Assembly (NCBI GenBank): GCA_018713375.1
Contig: DVOV01000144.1
Span: 1 to 6,972, forward strand
Reading direction: 5' to 3'
Source of the DNA: Candidatus Scatomorpha stercorigallinarum
Lineage (GTDB): Bacteria > Bacillota_A > Clostridia > Oscillospirales > Oscillospiraceae
DNA: 6,972 nt
How positions within the stretch are numbered: position 1 is the stretch's first letter; each line of letters opens with the position of its first letter. Below are positions 1-5,776 of this stretch, one piece after another. The notes under the pieces were generated by a model that did not search any database, was not told where the DNA came from, and was given only the letters and a program-made list of their open reading frames with translations. The translations under genes were made by a program, and so were the position numbers.

Positions 1-5
1 CCTTT

Positions 6-43
6 GGCTTTCGCCGGAAACGGAGCAAAGCGGACTTTGCGCC
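6..43 (-). other. Hairpin-forming segment 3' of tRNA-Gln
   Basis: Read on the minus strand, directly downstream of tRNA-Gln, two small inverted repeats follow each other. The first (22-43) pairs GCAAAG with CTTTGC around a 4-nt loop and is extended by two G-C pairs after one mismatch. The second (6-15) is GGC-GAAA-GCC. Neither is followed by a T-run inside the window, so I do not call a terminator. They may be 3' trailer structure, or part of a terminator or further RNA gene cut off by the window edge. Confidence 0.3.
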
Positions 44-50
44 GACGACG

Positions 51-124
51 TGGCTGGGATGGCAGGACTCGAACCTACAATATCAGAGTCAAAGTCTGGT
101 GTGTTACCGTTACACTACATCCCA
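51..124 (-). tRNA. tRNA-Gln (anticodon TTG)
   Basis: A complete cloverleaf can be folded on the minus strand. The acceptor TGGGATG pairs fully with CATCCCA, the discriminator is G, and CCA is encoded at 51-53. The anticodon stem CCAGA/TCTGG encloses loop CTTTGAC with anticodon TTG, reading CAA (and CAG by wobble). The T arm carries TTCGAGT. The U1-A72 first pair is typical of bacterial glutamine tRNAs. It is the last of the three tRNAs in transcription order. It is separated from tRNA-His by about 49 nt that contain a strong hairpin, so it may be transcribed at a lower level or released by processing. Confidence 0.96.
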
Positions 125-143
125 CCATCGAAGCTCTGCGCAA

Positions 144-165
144 AGAGGCCGGTTTCCCGGCCTCT
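144..165 (-). terminator. GAAA-capped hairpin between tRNA-His and tRNA-Gln
   Basis: A perfect 9-bp inverted repeat (AGAGGCCGG / CCGGCCTCT) with a 4-nt loop that reads GAAA on the transcribed minus strand, a stable GNRA tetraloop. It is followed by only three T residues and then GCGC. The stem strength suggests a terminator, but the short U-tract suggests partial termination or a processing signal. It lies after tRNA-His and before tRNA-Gln, so either role would separate Gln from Arg-His. Confidence 0.45.
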
Positions 166-173
166 CGTTCGCG

Positions 174-251
174 TGGGGTGGGAGATGGGGCTCGAACCCA
201 CGACACCCGGAACCACAATCCGGTGCTCATACCAACTGAGCTACACCCACC
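174..251 (-). tRNA. tRNA-His (anticodon GTG)
   Basis: The minus-strand cloverleaf has anticodon stem CCGGA/TCCGG enclosing TTGTGGT (anticodon GTG), D stem GCTC/GAGC, a 5-nt variable loop, T loop TTCGAGC and encoded CCA (174-176). The base at 251 supplies the G at position -1 that histidyl-tRNA synthetase recognises, opposite discriminator C. The acceptor stem GTGGGTG/CTCCCAC has one non-pairing position, U6 against U67 (bases 245 and 183). The other six pairs are Watson-Crick. It lies 14 nt downstream of tRNA-Arg, so the two are almost certainly co-transcribed. Confidence 0.96.
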
Positions 252-265
252 ATTATTTGCGTTAC

Positions 266-342
266 TGGCACGCCAGGAGGGATTCGAACCCCCGGCCTAC
301 TGCTTAGAAGGCAGTTGCTCTATCCTACTGAGCTACTGGCGC
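266..342 (-). tRNA. tRNA-Arg (anticodon TCT)
   Basis: First tRNA of the leftward cluster. The anticodon stem ACTGC/GCAGT encloses CTTCTAA with anticodon TCT, reading AGA/AGG. The T loop is TTCGAAT, the discriminator is G and CCA is encoded at 266-268. The acceptor stem GCGCCAG/CTGGCGT is paired throughout, but its terminal pair is a G1-U72 wobble, where E. coli tRNA-Arg(UCU) has G-C. The 5' end lies about 44 nt downstream of the transcription start predicted from the promoter at 393-421. Confidence 0.96.
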
Positions 343-392
343 ATGTCGCCTGAGCAGCAATACCGGCGGAACGCGCGCCCGCAAGCCTTGAT

Positions 393-421
393 ATATTAAC
401 ATCCGCGGCGGGATTTGTCAA
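393..421 (-). promoter_or_regulatory. Sigma-A-type promoter for the tRNA cluster
   Basis: On the minus strand a perfect -35 TTGACA (416-421) is followed by a 17-bp spacer and -10 TAATAT (393-398), with an extended TGT just before the -10. The predicted start is near 386, giving a leader of roughly 44 nt before tRNA-Arg. It sits 29 bp past the fchA stop codon with no convincing terminator between them, so some read-through from the upstream operon is possible. Confidence 0.85.
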
Positions 422-450
422 TATCTTTTGTGGATATTTTGCGCAAAAAG

Positions 451-1080
451 TCACTTCGCCAGGCCCAGGCGCGCCTCCACGCGCTCCAGCGCGGCGTCGA
501 TGACCGGCTCGCAGCGGCCCAGCACCAGTTCGCACTCGCGCCGCAGCGTCATGGCGAACACCTCGTCGGGCATGATGGAGGCGTTGATGAGGATGTTCAT
601 GCGCGCGGCGCGCATGGCGGCGCGGCAGAGCTCCAGCCCCACGCCCACGTCGGAGACAGCGCCGCGCAGGCCGTGTTCCGACAGCGGCGCGAGCAGCCCG
701 GCGACGTCCTCGCAGGTGTACAGCACGTCCGTCGGCACATAGCAGGCTACGCGGAGCGCGGCGTCCATGTGCTCGCGCCGCTCGGGGCTGTCCTTGGGCA
801 TGGAGAGGTACTTTTGCAGCGGGGCGAAGGCCCTGGCGTCCTCGTCTATGAGCGTGACGAGGTGCCGCCGTGCCGCCTCGAGCTGTTCGAGGGCGCGGCG
901 GATGTCCTCCTCGTACTGCGCGTACGATTTTTTCCCGCTGGTGAGGCTGCACACCATGGAGCCGAGCGCGGCGGCCAGCGCGCCGGCAAGCGCCGCGGCG
1001 CCGCCGCCCCCGGGCGCGGGGGCGTTCGAGGCCAGGGCGTCGTCAAATTCGGTTATGGTCATTCCGGCAAATTTGTCCAT
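451..1080 (-). CDS. fchA: Methenyl-THF cyclohydrolase / cyclodeaminase family protein (FchA type)
   Basis: A 209-residue cytosolic protein matching the C-terminal domain of formiminotransferase-cyclodeaminase as a stand-alone chain. In Clostridia such single-domain proteins include FchA, which interconverts 5,10-methenyl-THF and 10-formyl-THF in one-carbon metabolism. Others act as formimino-THF cyclodeaminases in histidine breakdown. The signature is the N-terminal helix with APAPGGGG (residues 20-27) and the Ala/Gly-rich run AAALAGALAAALGSMV, then LTSGKKSY and, further on, NILINAS. Family members usually have Ser where residue 27 is Gly. The start is set by GGAGG (1090-1094) 9 nt before the ATG; Met7 lacks such a site. 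It is the last gene of the leftward operon, 24 nt after the AlkZ-related gene. No formiminotransferase or histidine-degradation gene is in view, which slightly favours the cyclohydrolase role. Confidence 0.85.
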   Translation of the reverse strand: MDKFAGMTITEFDDALASNAPAPGGGGAAALAGALAAALGSMVCSLTSGKKSYAQYEEDIRRALEQLEAARRHLVTLIDEDARAFAPLQKYLSMPKDSPERREHMDAALRVACYVPTDVLYTCEDVAGLLAPLSEHGLRGAVSDVGVGLELCRAAMRAARMNILINASIMPDEVFAMTLRRECELVLGRCEPVIDAALERVEARLGLAK

Positions 1081-1104
1081 TGTTTTTTACCTCCGGTAAG
1101 TTGA

Positions 1105-1833
1105 TCAGGCGCCGCATATCAGCTGCAAAAGGGCGCTCTCGGGCGCGCCCGGGGCGGCTTTGCGCAGTACTGAGAGCAGCCCGCGGGCGGAGTCCCGGAC
1201 GTCCTCGCGATATGCTTCGGCGATGAGGCCGGGGGAGACCAGGTTCTCCGCCGGGGTATAGACCGCGACGGGCCAGCCGTATTCCTCCCCGCGGGCGTTG
1301 CGCCGGCGGGAGAACGATTTTATTACCAGGTAGCCCTGCTCCTGGAGCTTTGTCACGGTGCCGTCGAAGTTTTTCTCGCCGCCCTTTCCGAAGCCGGCGA
1401 GGCGCTTGAGCTCATACGACGGCAGCTCGGGGGAGAGGGCGAAGCAGTCCATTATTTTCTTGCAGCGGTGGCTGGCCTTGCCGTCCTCGTACAGCGCGTC
1501 GAAGTCATAGCCGTCGCGCCGTATGTTGGCGAAGCGCGGGAAGCACTCGGGCGAGACGAAACCGGCCCTGCCGCCGAAAAATTTGCCGTACAGCGCGCGG
1601 CCGGAGGCGGCTATAGTCTCGCGCCAGTACCAGGGGTCGCGCTCGAGGTCGCCGCTCCACCACCATTCGGCGGGCGTGAGCTCCTCGACGGAAAAGCCCG
1701 GCACGGCCCCGGCGAAGAGCGGGAGGAGCCCGGCGCGGTCCACCGCGGCTATCACGTCCTCCGGGCTGCGGAGGCAGGCGCTGCTGCTTTCGGGCGGGCC
1801 GGAGAGGATAAATTCGCCGTTTTCGAGTTTCAT
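1105..1833 (-). CDS. AlkZ-related protein of unknown function
   Basis: A 242-residue soluble protein with no signal peptide or membrane segment. Its middle resembles a family annotated in Clostridia as AlkZ-related. Features are PLFAGAVPGFSVEE (37-50), a Trp-rich stretch with WWWSGDLERDPWYWRE (57-72), YGKFFGGRAGFVS (82-94), a YDFDALYEDGKAS segment (109-121), and GFGKGGEKNFDGT (147-159) followed by LQEQGYLVI, which looks like a winged-helix segment. True AlkZ/YcaQ enzymes are DNA glycosylases that unhook interstrand crosslinks and are much longer (about 400 residues). I see no QxQ-type catalytic motif, so activity is not claimed. The ATG shares its A with the acyltransferase stop (TAATG), implying translational coupling. 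The only purine-rich site (AAAGGA) is about 12 nt upstream and weak. The frame stays open far upstream, but that part is antisense-type shadow of the acyltransferase gene. Confidence 0.7.
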   Translation of the reverse strand: MKLENGEFILSGPPESSSACLRSPEDVIAAVDRAGLLPLFAGAVPGFSVEELTPAEWWWSGDLERDPWYWRETIAASGRALYGKFFGGRAGFVSPECFPRFANIRRDGYDFDALYEDGKASHRCKKIMDCFALSPELPSYELKRLAGFGKGGEKNFDGTVTKLQEQGYLVIKSFSRRRNARGEEYGWPVAVYTPAENLVSPGLIAEAYREDVRDSARGLLSVLRKAAPGAPESALLQLICGA

Positions 1834-2885
1834 TATATCAGCCTGTCCTTTACTATCGGGATTTTGGAGAGCACCCACCAGGCGGCGAGGCTGAGCGCGA
1901 GCACGGCGGCGGTTTCCACAGGCACGGAGATGAGCGGCGGCAGCAGCGTAAGGCTCAGGCCGAACTGCCGCAGAACCATGACGAAGGCCATGTGTACGAG
2001 ATAGACGGCGAAGCTGGCCTTCACCAGCCGCGCGATCCGCGCGTTGCTCGCTCGAGAGCCGCAGAGACGGCGGATCAGGCAGAAGAGCCCGGCGGCCATC
2101 ATGGCCGGGCCGGGGGACATGCCCTCCATGAACGCTATTACGGTCTCGCCGGTGAGCAGCGAGGCCGCGACCGTGCCGCCGAAGGTGACGGCAAAGCCGC
2201 CGGCGAACAGCAGCGCGCTGCCGCGGACGGAGAAGCGGGAGGCCTCGCGCGTGTTCAGGTAGTAGCCCAGCATGGCGTAGCCCATGGCCGACCAGGCCAT
2301 GTTTATGTCGTACTGACCGGTGATGCCGCCGAACCACTCGAGCGGGGGATACTGCCGCAGCAGAGGGAAGGCGAGGCCGAGCACGGCCCAGACGCCGAGG
2401 GCGTAACGCATCTCCTTTTCCCCCGCGGCGCGGGCAAAGACGCGCAGCACGGGCAGCAGTGCGTAGAGCAGCAGGAGTATCTGTAAGTAGTACAGGTGGA
2501 AAAAGTGGTCGAAGCGCAGCGTGTGCGTGATGGAATTGAGGAAAAAGTTCTCCTCGGCCCAGTAAATCAGCAGGTACTGCCCGGCGACGACGAGCATGTA
2601 ATAGGCCCAGGACCAGAACAGGAGGATGATGAGCACGCGCAGGAAGTATTTTTTCCATACCGTTTTGGCGTCCAGCCGCCGTTCGGGCGGGAGCATGAGC
2701 GCGCCGGTGCACATGAAGAAAACCGGCACGGCGAAGCGGGCCAGAGAGTCCCAGAACGCGCTGGAGAGGTAGCTGAAGCTCCCGATGGGAAAGAGCTCCA
2801 GACCGTTGCCCGAGATGTGTATGACTATGACGCCAACGCAGGCGAGCAGCTTCAGGACGTCCGGGGCGAGCGCGCGCTTTTGCAT
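1833..2885 (-). CDS. Acyltransferase family 3 membrane protein
   Basis: A 350-residue polytopic membrane protein of the acyltransferase-3 family, whose members transfer acetyl or other acyl groups to cell-surface polysaccharides, exopolysaccharide or peptidoglycan. The hallmarks are a first membrane helix ending in VIVIHIS with the family histidine (His23), VPVFFMCTGALML (53-65) matching the usual FFM-SG pattern, HLYYLQILLLLYALLPVL (130-147), and a late YLVHMAF (295-301). About ten hydrophobic segments are evident and the C terminus is short and basic. The start is chosen at the ATG preceded by AAGGAG at 8-nt spacing. This ribosome site lies inside the end of the upstream ligase gene, which overlaps it by 34 nt. 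The pairing suggests that the acyl acceptor is the glycan handled by that ligase or polymerase. The substrate cannot be read from sequence. Confidence 0.86.
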   Translation of the reverse strand: MQKRALAPDVLKLLACVGVIVIHISGNGLELFPIGSFSYLSSAFWDSLARFAVPVFFMCTGALMLPPERRLDAKTVWKKYFLRVLIILLFWSWAYYMLVVAGQYLLIYWAEENFFLNSITHTLRFDHFFHLYYLQILLLLYALLPVLRVFARAAGEKEMRYALGVWAVLGLAFPLLRQYPPLEWFGGITGQYDINMAWSAMGYAMLGYYLNTREASRFSVRGSALLFAGGFAVTFGGTVAASLLTGETVIAFMEGMSPGPAMMAAGLFCLIRRLCGSRASNARIARLVKASFAVYLVHMAFVMVLRQFGLSLTLLPPLISVPVETAAVLALSLAAWWVLSKIPIVKDRLI

Positions 2886-4153
2886 TTTTCCAACTCCTTC
2901 CCTGAGCACACGAGGCCCATATATATCCAGACGAGCGGAACGACTATGCACAGCCCGAGCCCGAAGAGGCTCTGGACGTAATAGCAGCACAGCGCGCCGC
3001 CGGCGGCGGGCGCACAGCCGCGGAAAAAGCGCCGCAGGCTCCCCGCGCAGAGCGCGACATACGGCAGCGCGCCGAGCAAGCCGAGGTTGACAAGGTAGCC
3101 AAGGATTTCGCAATGCGCGTTGTCCACATGCGTCGAGAGCGTGGAGCCCGTCTCCTCCACAAAGCGGGAGAAGGTCATGTCCGTGCGCAGCGCGAGCGTG
3201 TCCGGCCCGCCGCCCACGAGCGGCCGCTCGCCGGCCAGGCGCAGGCACTCGCGCCAGATGCCCACGCGGCTGGAGCCGTAGCTGTCCTCCACATGGCCGT
3301 GCAGGACCTCTGATAGCTCGTGCAGCGTGCCGCTGCCGCCGCTGTAAAAATACACGGCCGCGAGGGCGAGGACGCACAGGGCGGCCATGGAGGCGGAGAC
3401 GGCCAGAGTGAGGCGCTTGTTTCTATGAATATAGTTTACATAATACGGGATAAGCACAGCTGCCGCGGCGGCCAGCGCCACGGCCCCGGAGGCCACGCGC
3501 GAGGCGATGAGCACCCCCAGGCAGAGCGCGGCGGCGGCGAGCACAAGGCGGTCGCGCAGCGCGCGGTGCGTCAGCGCGTGCCAGATAAAGAGGGGGATGC
3601 AGAGGCAATAAAAGGCGGCGAGCAGGTTGGTGTTGCCGATAGTGCCGAGAAACTCGCCCGTGTAGCGCACATTGGCGTCGAAGTATGTGAGCTCTCCGGG
3701 GTAGAGGCCAAAGGGGTTTCCGCCCAGCAGCTGGGGGATGGCCACCAGCGAGCAGATGGAGGCGGAGGCGGCGAGCAGGTAGACATAATATTTTTTCCAC
3801 TCGCCGAAGGCGGAGACGCCGAGGAAGATGCCGCCGTACAGCAGCAGCGTCAGCAGCCCGTCGTAGCGGCTCGCGCCCAGTATCACGGCGCGGCCGTAGG
3901 GCGAGAGGGCCGCCGAGAGGCAGGCCGCGGCCATGAAGGCGAGGGCGAACCACTGCGGCAGGCGCGCCCGGCGCGGCTTTTCGCCGACCAGCAGCGCGCA
4001 GGGCAGCAGCAGGGCCAGATAGAGGGCGCTGAGCACGGCGAAAAAGAGGAATTTGCCGCGGGTGATGGCGGCGTAGCCCTCCGTGCCCGTCCACAACGGG
4101 AAAACGAGCAGCATCAGCGATATGTACTTGTCTGTCAGCCATCGCGCTTTCAT
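2852..4153 (-). CDS. O-antigen ligase / polymerase family membrane protein (Wzy_C type)
   Basis: A 433-residue membrane protein with roughly ten to twelve hydrophobic segments. It matches the O-antigen ligase/polymerase family, which moves or polymerises lipid-linked glycans outside the membrane. Supporting motifs are GTIGNTNLLAAFY (170-182, compare GTFGNPNFLAAY), an extracytoplasmic loop with SSRVGIWRECLRLAGERPLVGGGPDTL (294-320, containing the family Arg at 296), and DNAHCEILGYLVNLGLLGALPY (344-365, His347). Gram-positive members act on capsule, teichoic-acid-like glycans or protein glycosylation, so the name does not imply LPS. It is the first gene of the leftward operon. The ATG is the only usable start: an in-frame stop lies 12 nt upstream. 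It has no Shine-Dalgarno. The predicted promoter would begin transcription at the ATG, making the message leaderless. Confidence 0.87.
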   Translation of the reverse strand: MKARWLTDKYISLMLLVFPLWTGTEGYAAITRGKFLFFAVLSALYLALLLPCALLVGEKPRRARLPQWFALAFMAAACLSAALSPYGRAVILGASRYDGLLTLLLYGGIFLGVSAFGEWKKYYVYLLAASASICSLVAIPQLLGGNPFGLYPGELTYFDANVRYTGEFLGTIGNTNLLAAFYCLCIPLFIWHALTHRALRDRLVLAAAALCLGVLIASRVASGAVALAAAAAVLIPYYVNYIHRNKRLTLAVSASMAALCVLALAAVYFYSGGSGTLHELSEVLHGHVEDSYGSSRVGIWRECLRLAGERPLVGGGPDTLALRTDMTFSRFVEETGSTLSTHVDNAHCEILGYLVNLGLLGALPYVALCAGSLRRFFRGCAPAAGGALCCYYVQSLFGLGLCIVVPLVWIYMGLVCSGKELEKCKSARSPRTS

Positions 4154-4159
4154 ATGTGA

Positions 4160-4188
4160 ATATTAGCACACTTCGCCCTTGCGCGCAA
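4160..4188 (-). promoter_or_regulatory. Leftward promoter of the ligase-acyltransferase operon
   Basis: On the minus strand: -35 TTGCGC (4183-4188), 17-bp spacer, extended TGC and -10 TAATAT (4160-4165). The predicted start (+1 near 4153) coincides with the A of the ligase ATG. The -35 matches only the TTG half of consensus, but the extended -10 is strong. Its -35 overlaps that of the rightward tatD promoter within the palindrome TTGCGCGCAA (4179-4188). Confidence 0.65.
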
Positions 4189-4207
4189 TGGCGGCATGTG
4201 TTTTAAT
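4179..4207 (+). promoter_or_regulatory. Rightward promoter of tatD-GNAT
   Basis: -35 TTGCGC (4179-4184), 17-bp spacer ending in an extended TGT (4199-4201), and -10 TTTAAT (4202-4207). The predicted start is near 4214, immediately before the tatD ribosome binding site, so the leader would be only about 14 nt. The layout mirrors the leftward promoter, with the two -35 elements overlapping by 2 bp. Confidence 0.62.
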
Positions 4208-4214
4208 GTCACGT

Positions 4215-4219
4215 GGAGG
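4215..4219 (+). promoter_or_regulatory. Ribosome binding site fixing the tatD start
   Basis: GGAGG lies 8 nt before the ATG at 4228. An in-frame GTG at 4213 overlaps this site and sits at the predicted transcript start, so it is not the initiation codon. Confidence 0.85.
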
Positions 4220-4227
4220 CGAGAAGT

Positions 4228-4986
4228 ATGTATTTTGATTCGCACGCGCACTACGACAGCCGGCAGTTCGACCGGGACCGCGAGGAGCTGCTCGCTGCCC
4301 TGCCCGCGCGGGGCGTGGAGTGCGTGATAGACCCCGGCTGCGACGGGGAGACGAGCCGCCTGGCGCTGGATATCGCGGAGCGGCATGGCTATATCTACGC
4401 CGCCGTGGGCTGGCACCCGCAGGAGTGGGAGAGCTGGACGGAGGGCAGCCTGGACGAGATACGCGCGCTCGCCGCGCACCCGCGGGCCGTGGCCATCGGC
4501 GAGATCGGGCTCGACTACTACTGGGACAAGGAGCACAAGGAGCTGCAGGAGCATATGCTGCGCGCGCAGCTGGAGCTGGCGCTGGAACTGGATAAGCCCG
4601 TCATCATCCACGACCGGGACGCGCACGCCGACTGCATGGCCATAACGCTCGGCTATCCTGCGCTGAGGGGCGTGTACCACTGCTTTTCCGGCAGCGCGCA
4701 GATGGCGCGGCAGCTGTTGGAGGCCGGCTGGTACCTGGGCTTCGACGGGCCGATAACATATAAAAACGCACGCCGTAACCTGGAAGCGCTTGTCGCCACG
4801 CCGCTGGAGCGGATACTGATCGAGACGGACAGCCCCTATCTGACGCCGGAGCCGCTGCGCGGGCAGCGCAACGACAGCGCGAAGCTGGAATACGTCGTGC
4901 GCAAGATCGCGGAGGTCAAGGGCCTGGAGCCGGAGGCCGTGGCGCGCGCCACGGCGGAAAACGCGAGGAGGCTGTTCAACATATGA
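4228..4986 (+). CDS. tatD: TatD family metal-dependent hydrolase / DNase
   Basis: A 252-residue cytosolic protein of the TatD family, TIM-barrel two-metal enzymes. Characterised members are 3'-5' DNA exonucleases or D-aminoacyl-tRNA deacylase-like hydrolases. All expected metal ligands are visible: the first-strand SHAHYD with His6 and His8, GEIGLDYY with Glu92, IIHDRDAH with His128, YHCFSG with His151, and ETDSPYL with Asp201. The RGQRND segment (211-216) is the usual family follow-on. The length is normal for the family. The ATG follows a good GGAGG, and the first residues MYFDSHAH match the family N terminus. The stop overlaps the GNAT start (ATGA), so the two are probably translationally coupled. 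Many Firmicutes carry tatD beside metG or rnmV; neither is here. The exact substrate is not predictable. Confidence 0.93.
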   Translation: MYFDSHAHYDSRQFDRDREELLAALPARGVECVIDPGCDGETSRLALDIAERHGYIYAAVGWHPQEWESWTEGSLDEIRALAAHPRAVAIGEIGLDYYWDKEHKELQEHMLRAQLELALELDKPVIIHDRDAHADCMAITLGYPALRGVYHCFSGSAQMARQLLEAGWYLGFDGPITYKNARRNLEALVATPLERILIETDSPYLTPEPLRGQRNDSAKLEYVVRKIAEVKGLEPEAVARATAENARRLFNI

Positions 4987-5459
4987 CGATCAGGGAAATA
5001 AACGAGCGGACGCCGGAGCTCATAGAGCGGCTGACGGCGGTCTGGGAGAGCTCCGCGCGTGCGACGCACACGTTCCTCTCCGAGCAGGAGCTCATGGAGA
5101 TAAAAAAAGAGGTGCCGGGCGCCCTGCGCGGCGTCGGCAGGCTGTTTACGGCGGAGGATGAGGACGGCGTCCCCGCCGCGTTCATGGGCGTGGAGGGGCC
5201 GTCGCTGGAGACGCTGTTCGTCTCCGCGGCCGCGCGCGGCCGCGGGATGGGCGGAGCGCTGCTGAGGTACGGCACCGAGCGCTGCGGCGTGCGCACCCTG
5301 GCGGTGAACGAGCAGAACCCGCAGGCGCGCGGGTTCTATGAGCACATGGGCTTTGCGGCCGTGCGGCGCACGGAGACGGACGAACAGGGCCGGCCTTACC
5401 CGCTGGTCTACATGGAGCTGAGGCGGGAGCCAAAGCATATTGAAGACGGCGGGCGATGA
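4983..5459 (+). CDS. GNAT family N-acetyltransferase, YjaB-like
   Basis: A 158-residue acetyl-CoA-dependent acetyltransferase, close in layout to E. coli YjaB (147 aa). The shared signatures are the N-terminal WESSARATHTFLSEQEL (21-37, compare W-RSVDATHDFLS), LETLFV then the acetyl-CoA loop ARGRGMGGALL (84-94, the R-x-x-G-x-G/A motif), VNEQNPQARGFYEHMGF (108-124), and the late ETDEQGRPYPLVYMEL (131-146). The GNAT fold is thus complete. The substrate is unknown in the family: YjaB has been shown to bind acetyl-CoA but its acceptor is unsettled. A GAGGAGG (4965-4971) lies 11 nt before the ATG, a little distant, and the start overlaps the tatD stop by 4 nt. The last codons contain the -35 of the promoter for the next transcription unit. 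Confidence 0.9.
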   Translation: MTIREINERTPELIERLTAVWESSARATHTFLSEQELMEIKKEVPGALRGVGRLFTAEDEDGVPAAFMGVEGPSLETLFVSAAARGRGMGGALLRYGTERCGVRTLAVNEQNPQARGFYEHMGFAAVRRTETDEQGRPYPLVYMELRREPKHIEDGGR

Positions 5460-5468
5460 TGGTATAAT
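5440..5468 (+). promoter_or_regulatory. Promoter of the His-rich protein / CooT unit
   Basis: -35 TTGAAG (5440-5445, inside the end of the GNAT gene), 17-bp spacer ending in an extended TGG (5460-5462), and a perfect -10 TATAAT (5463-5468). The predicted start is near 5475, giving about 29 nt of leader that carries GGGAGG (5492-5497). This makes the downstream pair independently transcribed from tatD-GNAT. Confidence 0.85.
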
Positions 5469-5503
5469 ACCCTCAGAAACGATCGACGAAAGGGAGGACG
5501 ATC

Positions 5504-5773
5504 ATGTTCATTCTGAGAATGGCCCTTCACGAAGGCGGGCACGGGCACGAGCACACGCATGACATGAGCCTGACGCCCGAGCAGACCATCGCCCTGCTGG
5601 GCTACACGCTGGAGCACAACCGCAGCCACCTCGAGGAGCTGGGCGACCTGGCTCTCGCGCTGGAGCTGCAGGGCAAGGACGAAGCGGCGCAGTCCGTGCA
5701 CGAGGCGATACACTTCTTTGAGCACGGCAACGACAGGCTGAACGAGGCCCTGCTGCTGGCAAAGGGGGAGTGA
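5504..5773 (+). CDS. Small histidine-rich protein, putative metal (nickel) handling partner of CooT
   Basis: An 89-residue soluble protein with ten histidines. Near the N terminus His9 is followed by an (HX)4 tract with His at 13, 15, 17 and 19, a typical transition-metal-binding segment. The rest reads as two amphipathic helices. One has His38 and His42 near Glu45; the other has His66, His70 and His74 spaced i, i+4, i+8, suggesting a helical hairpin with its own metal site. The start is fixed by GGGAGG at 6-nt spacing. I do not recognise a named family. The stop is 3 nt before the CooT-family gene and both share one promoter and one terminator. That resembles, by analogy only, the pairing of CooT with the His-rich nickel protein CooJ in Rhodospirillum rubrum; there is no evident CooJ homology. 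A nickel store or chaperone is the inference, and cobalt or zinc binding is an alternative. Confidence 0.8.
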   Translation: MFILRMALHEGGHGHEHTHDMSLTPEQTIALLGYTLEHNRSHLEELGDLALALELQGKDEAAQSVHEAIHFFEHGNDRLNEALLLAKGE

Positions 5774-5776
5774 AGC

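Noticed and set aside
421..449. Terminator after fchA from the TTTTGCGCAAAA palindrome and ATATC/GATAT repeat
   Set aside because: The stems are short and AT-rich, the palindrome has almost no loop, and no T-run follows in the transcribed direction.
1834..2712. Upstream extension of the AlkZ-related reading frame to 535 codons
   Set aside because: This stretch is a frame-shifted reading of the acyltransferase gene. It is rich in Arg, Ala and His, as expected for an off-frame in GC-rich DNA. The protein-like sequence begins only at the ATG at 1833.
2886..3377. Upstream extension of the acyltransferase reading frame to 514 codons
   Set aside because: It lies over the ligase gene in another frame, has shadow-type composition, and the acyltransferase fold begins at the ATG with AAGGAG at 2883-2885.
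3320..4159. Long plus-strand open frame of 279 codons opposite the ligase gene
   Set aside because: It is antisense to a well-supported membrane protein, has Gly/Glu/Gln/His-rich composition typical of GC-rich antisense frames, and shows no recognisable motif.
4213..4227. GTG start for tatD giving a 257-residue protein
   Set aside because: The GTG overlaps the ribosome binding site and the predicted transcript start. The family N terminus begins at MYFDSHAH.
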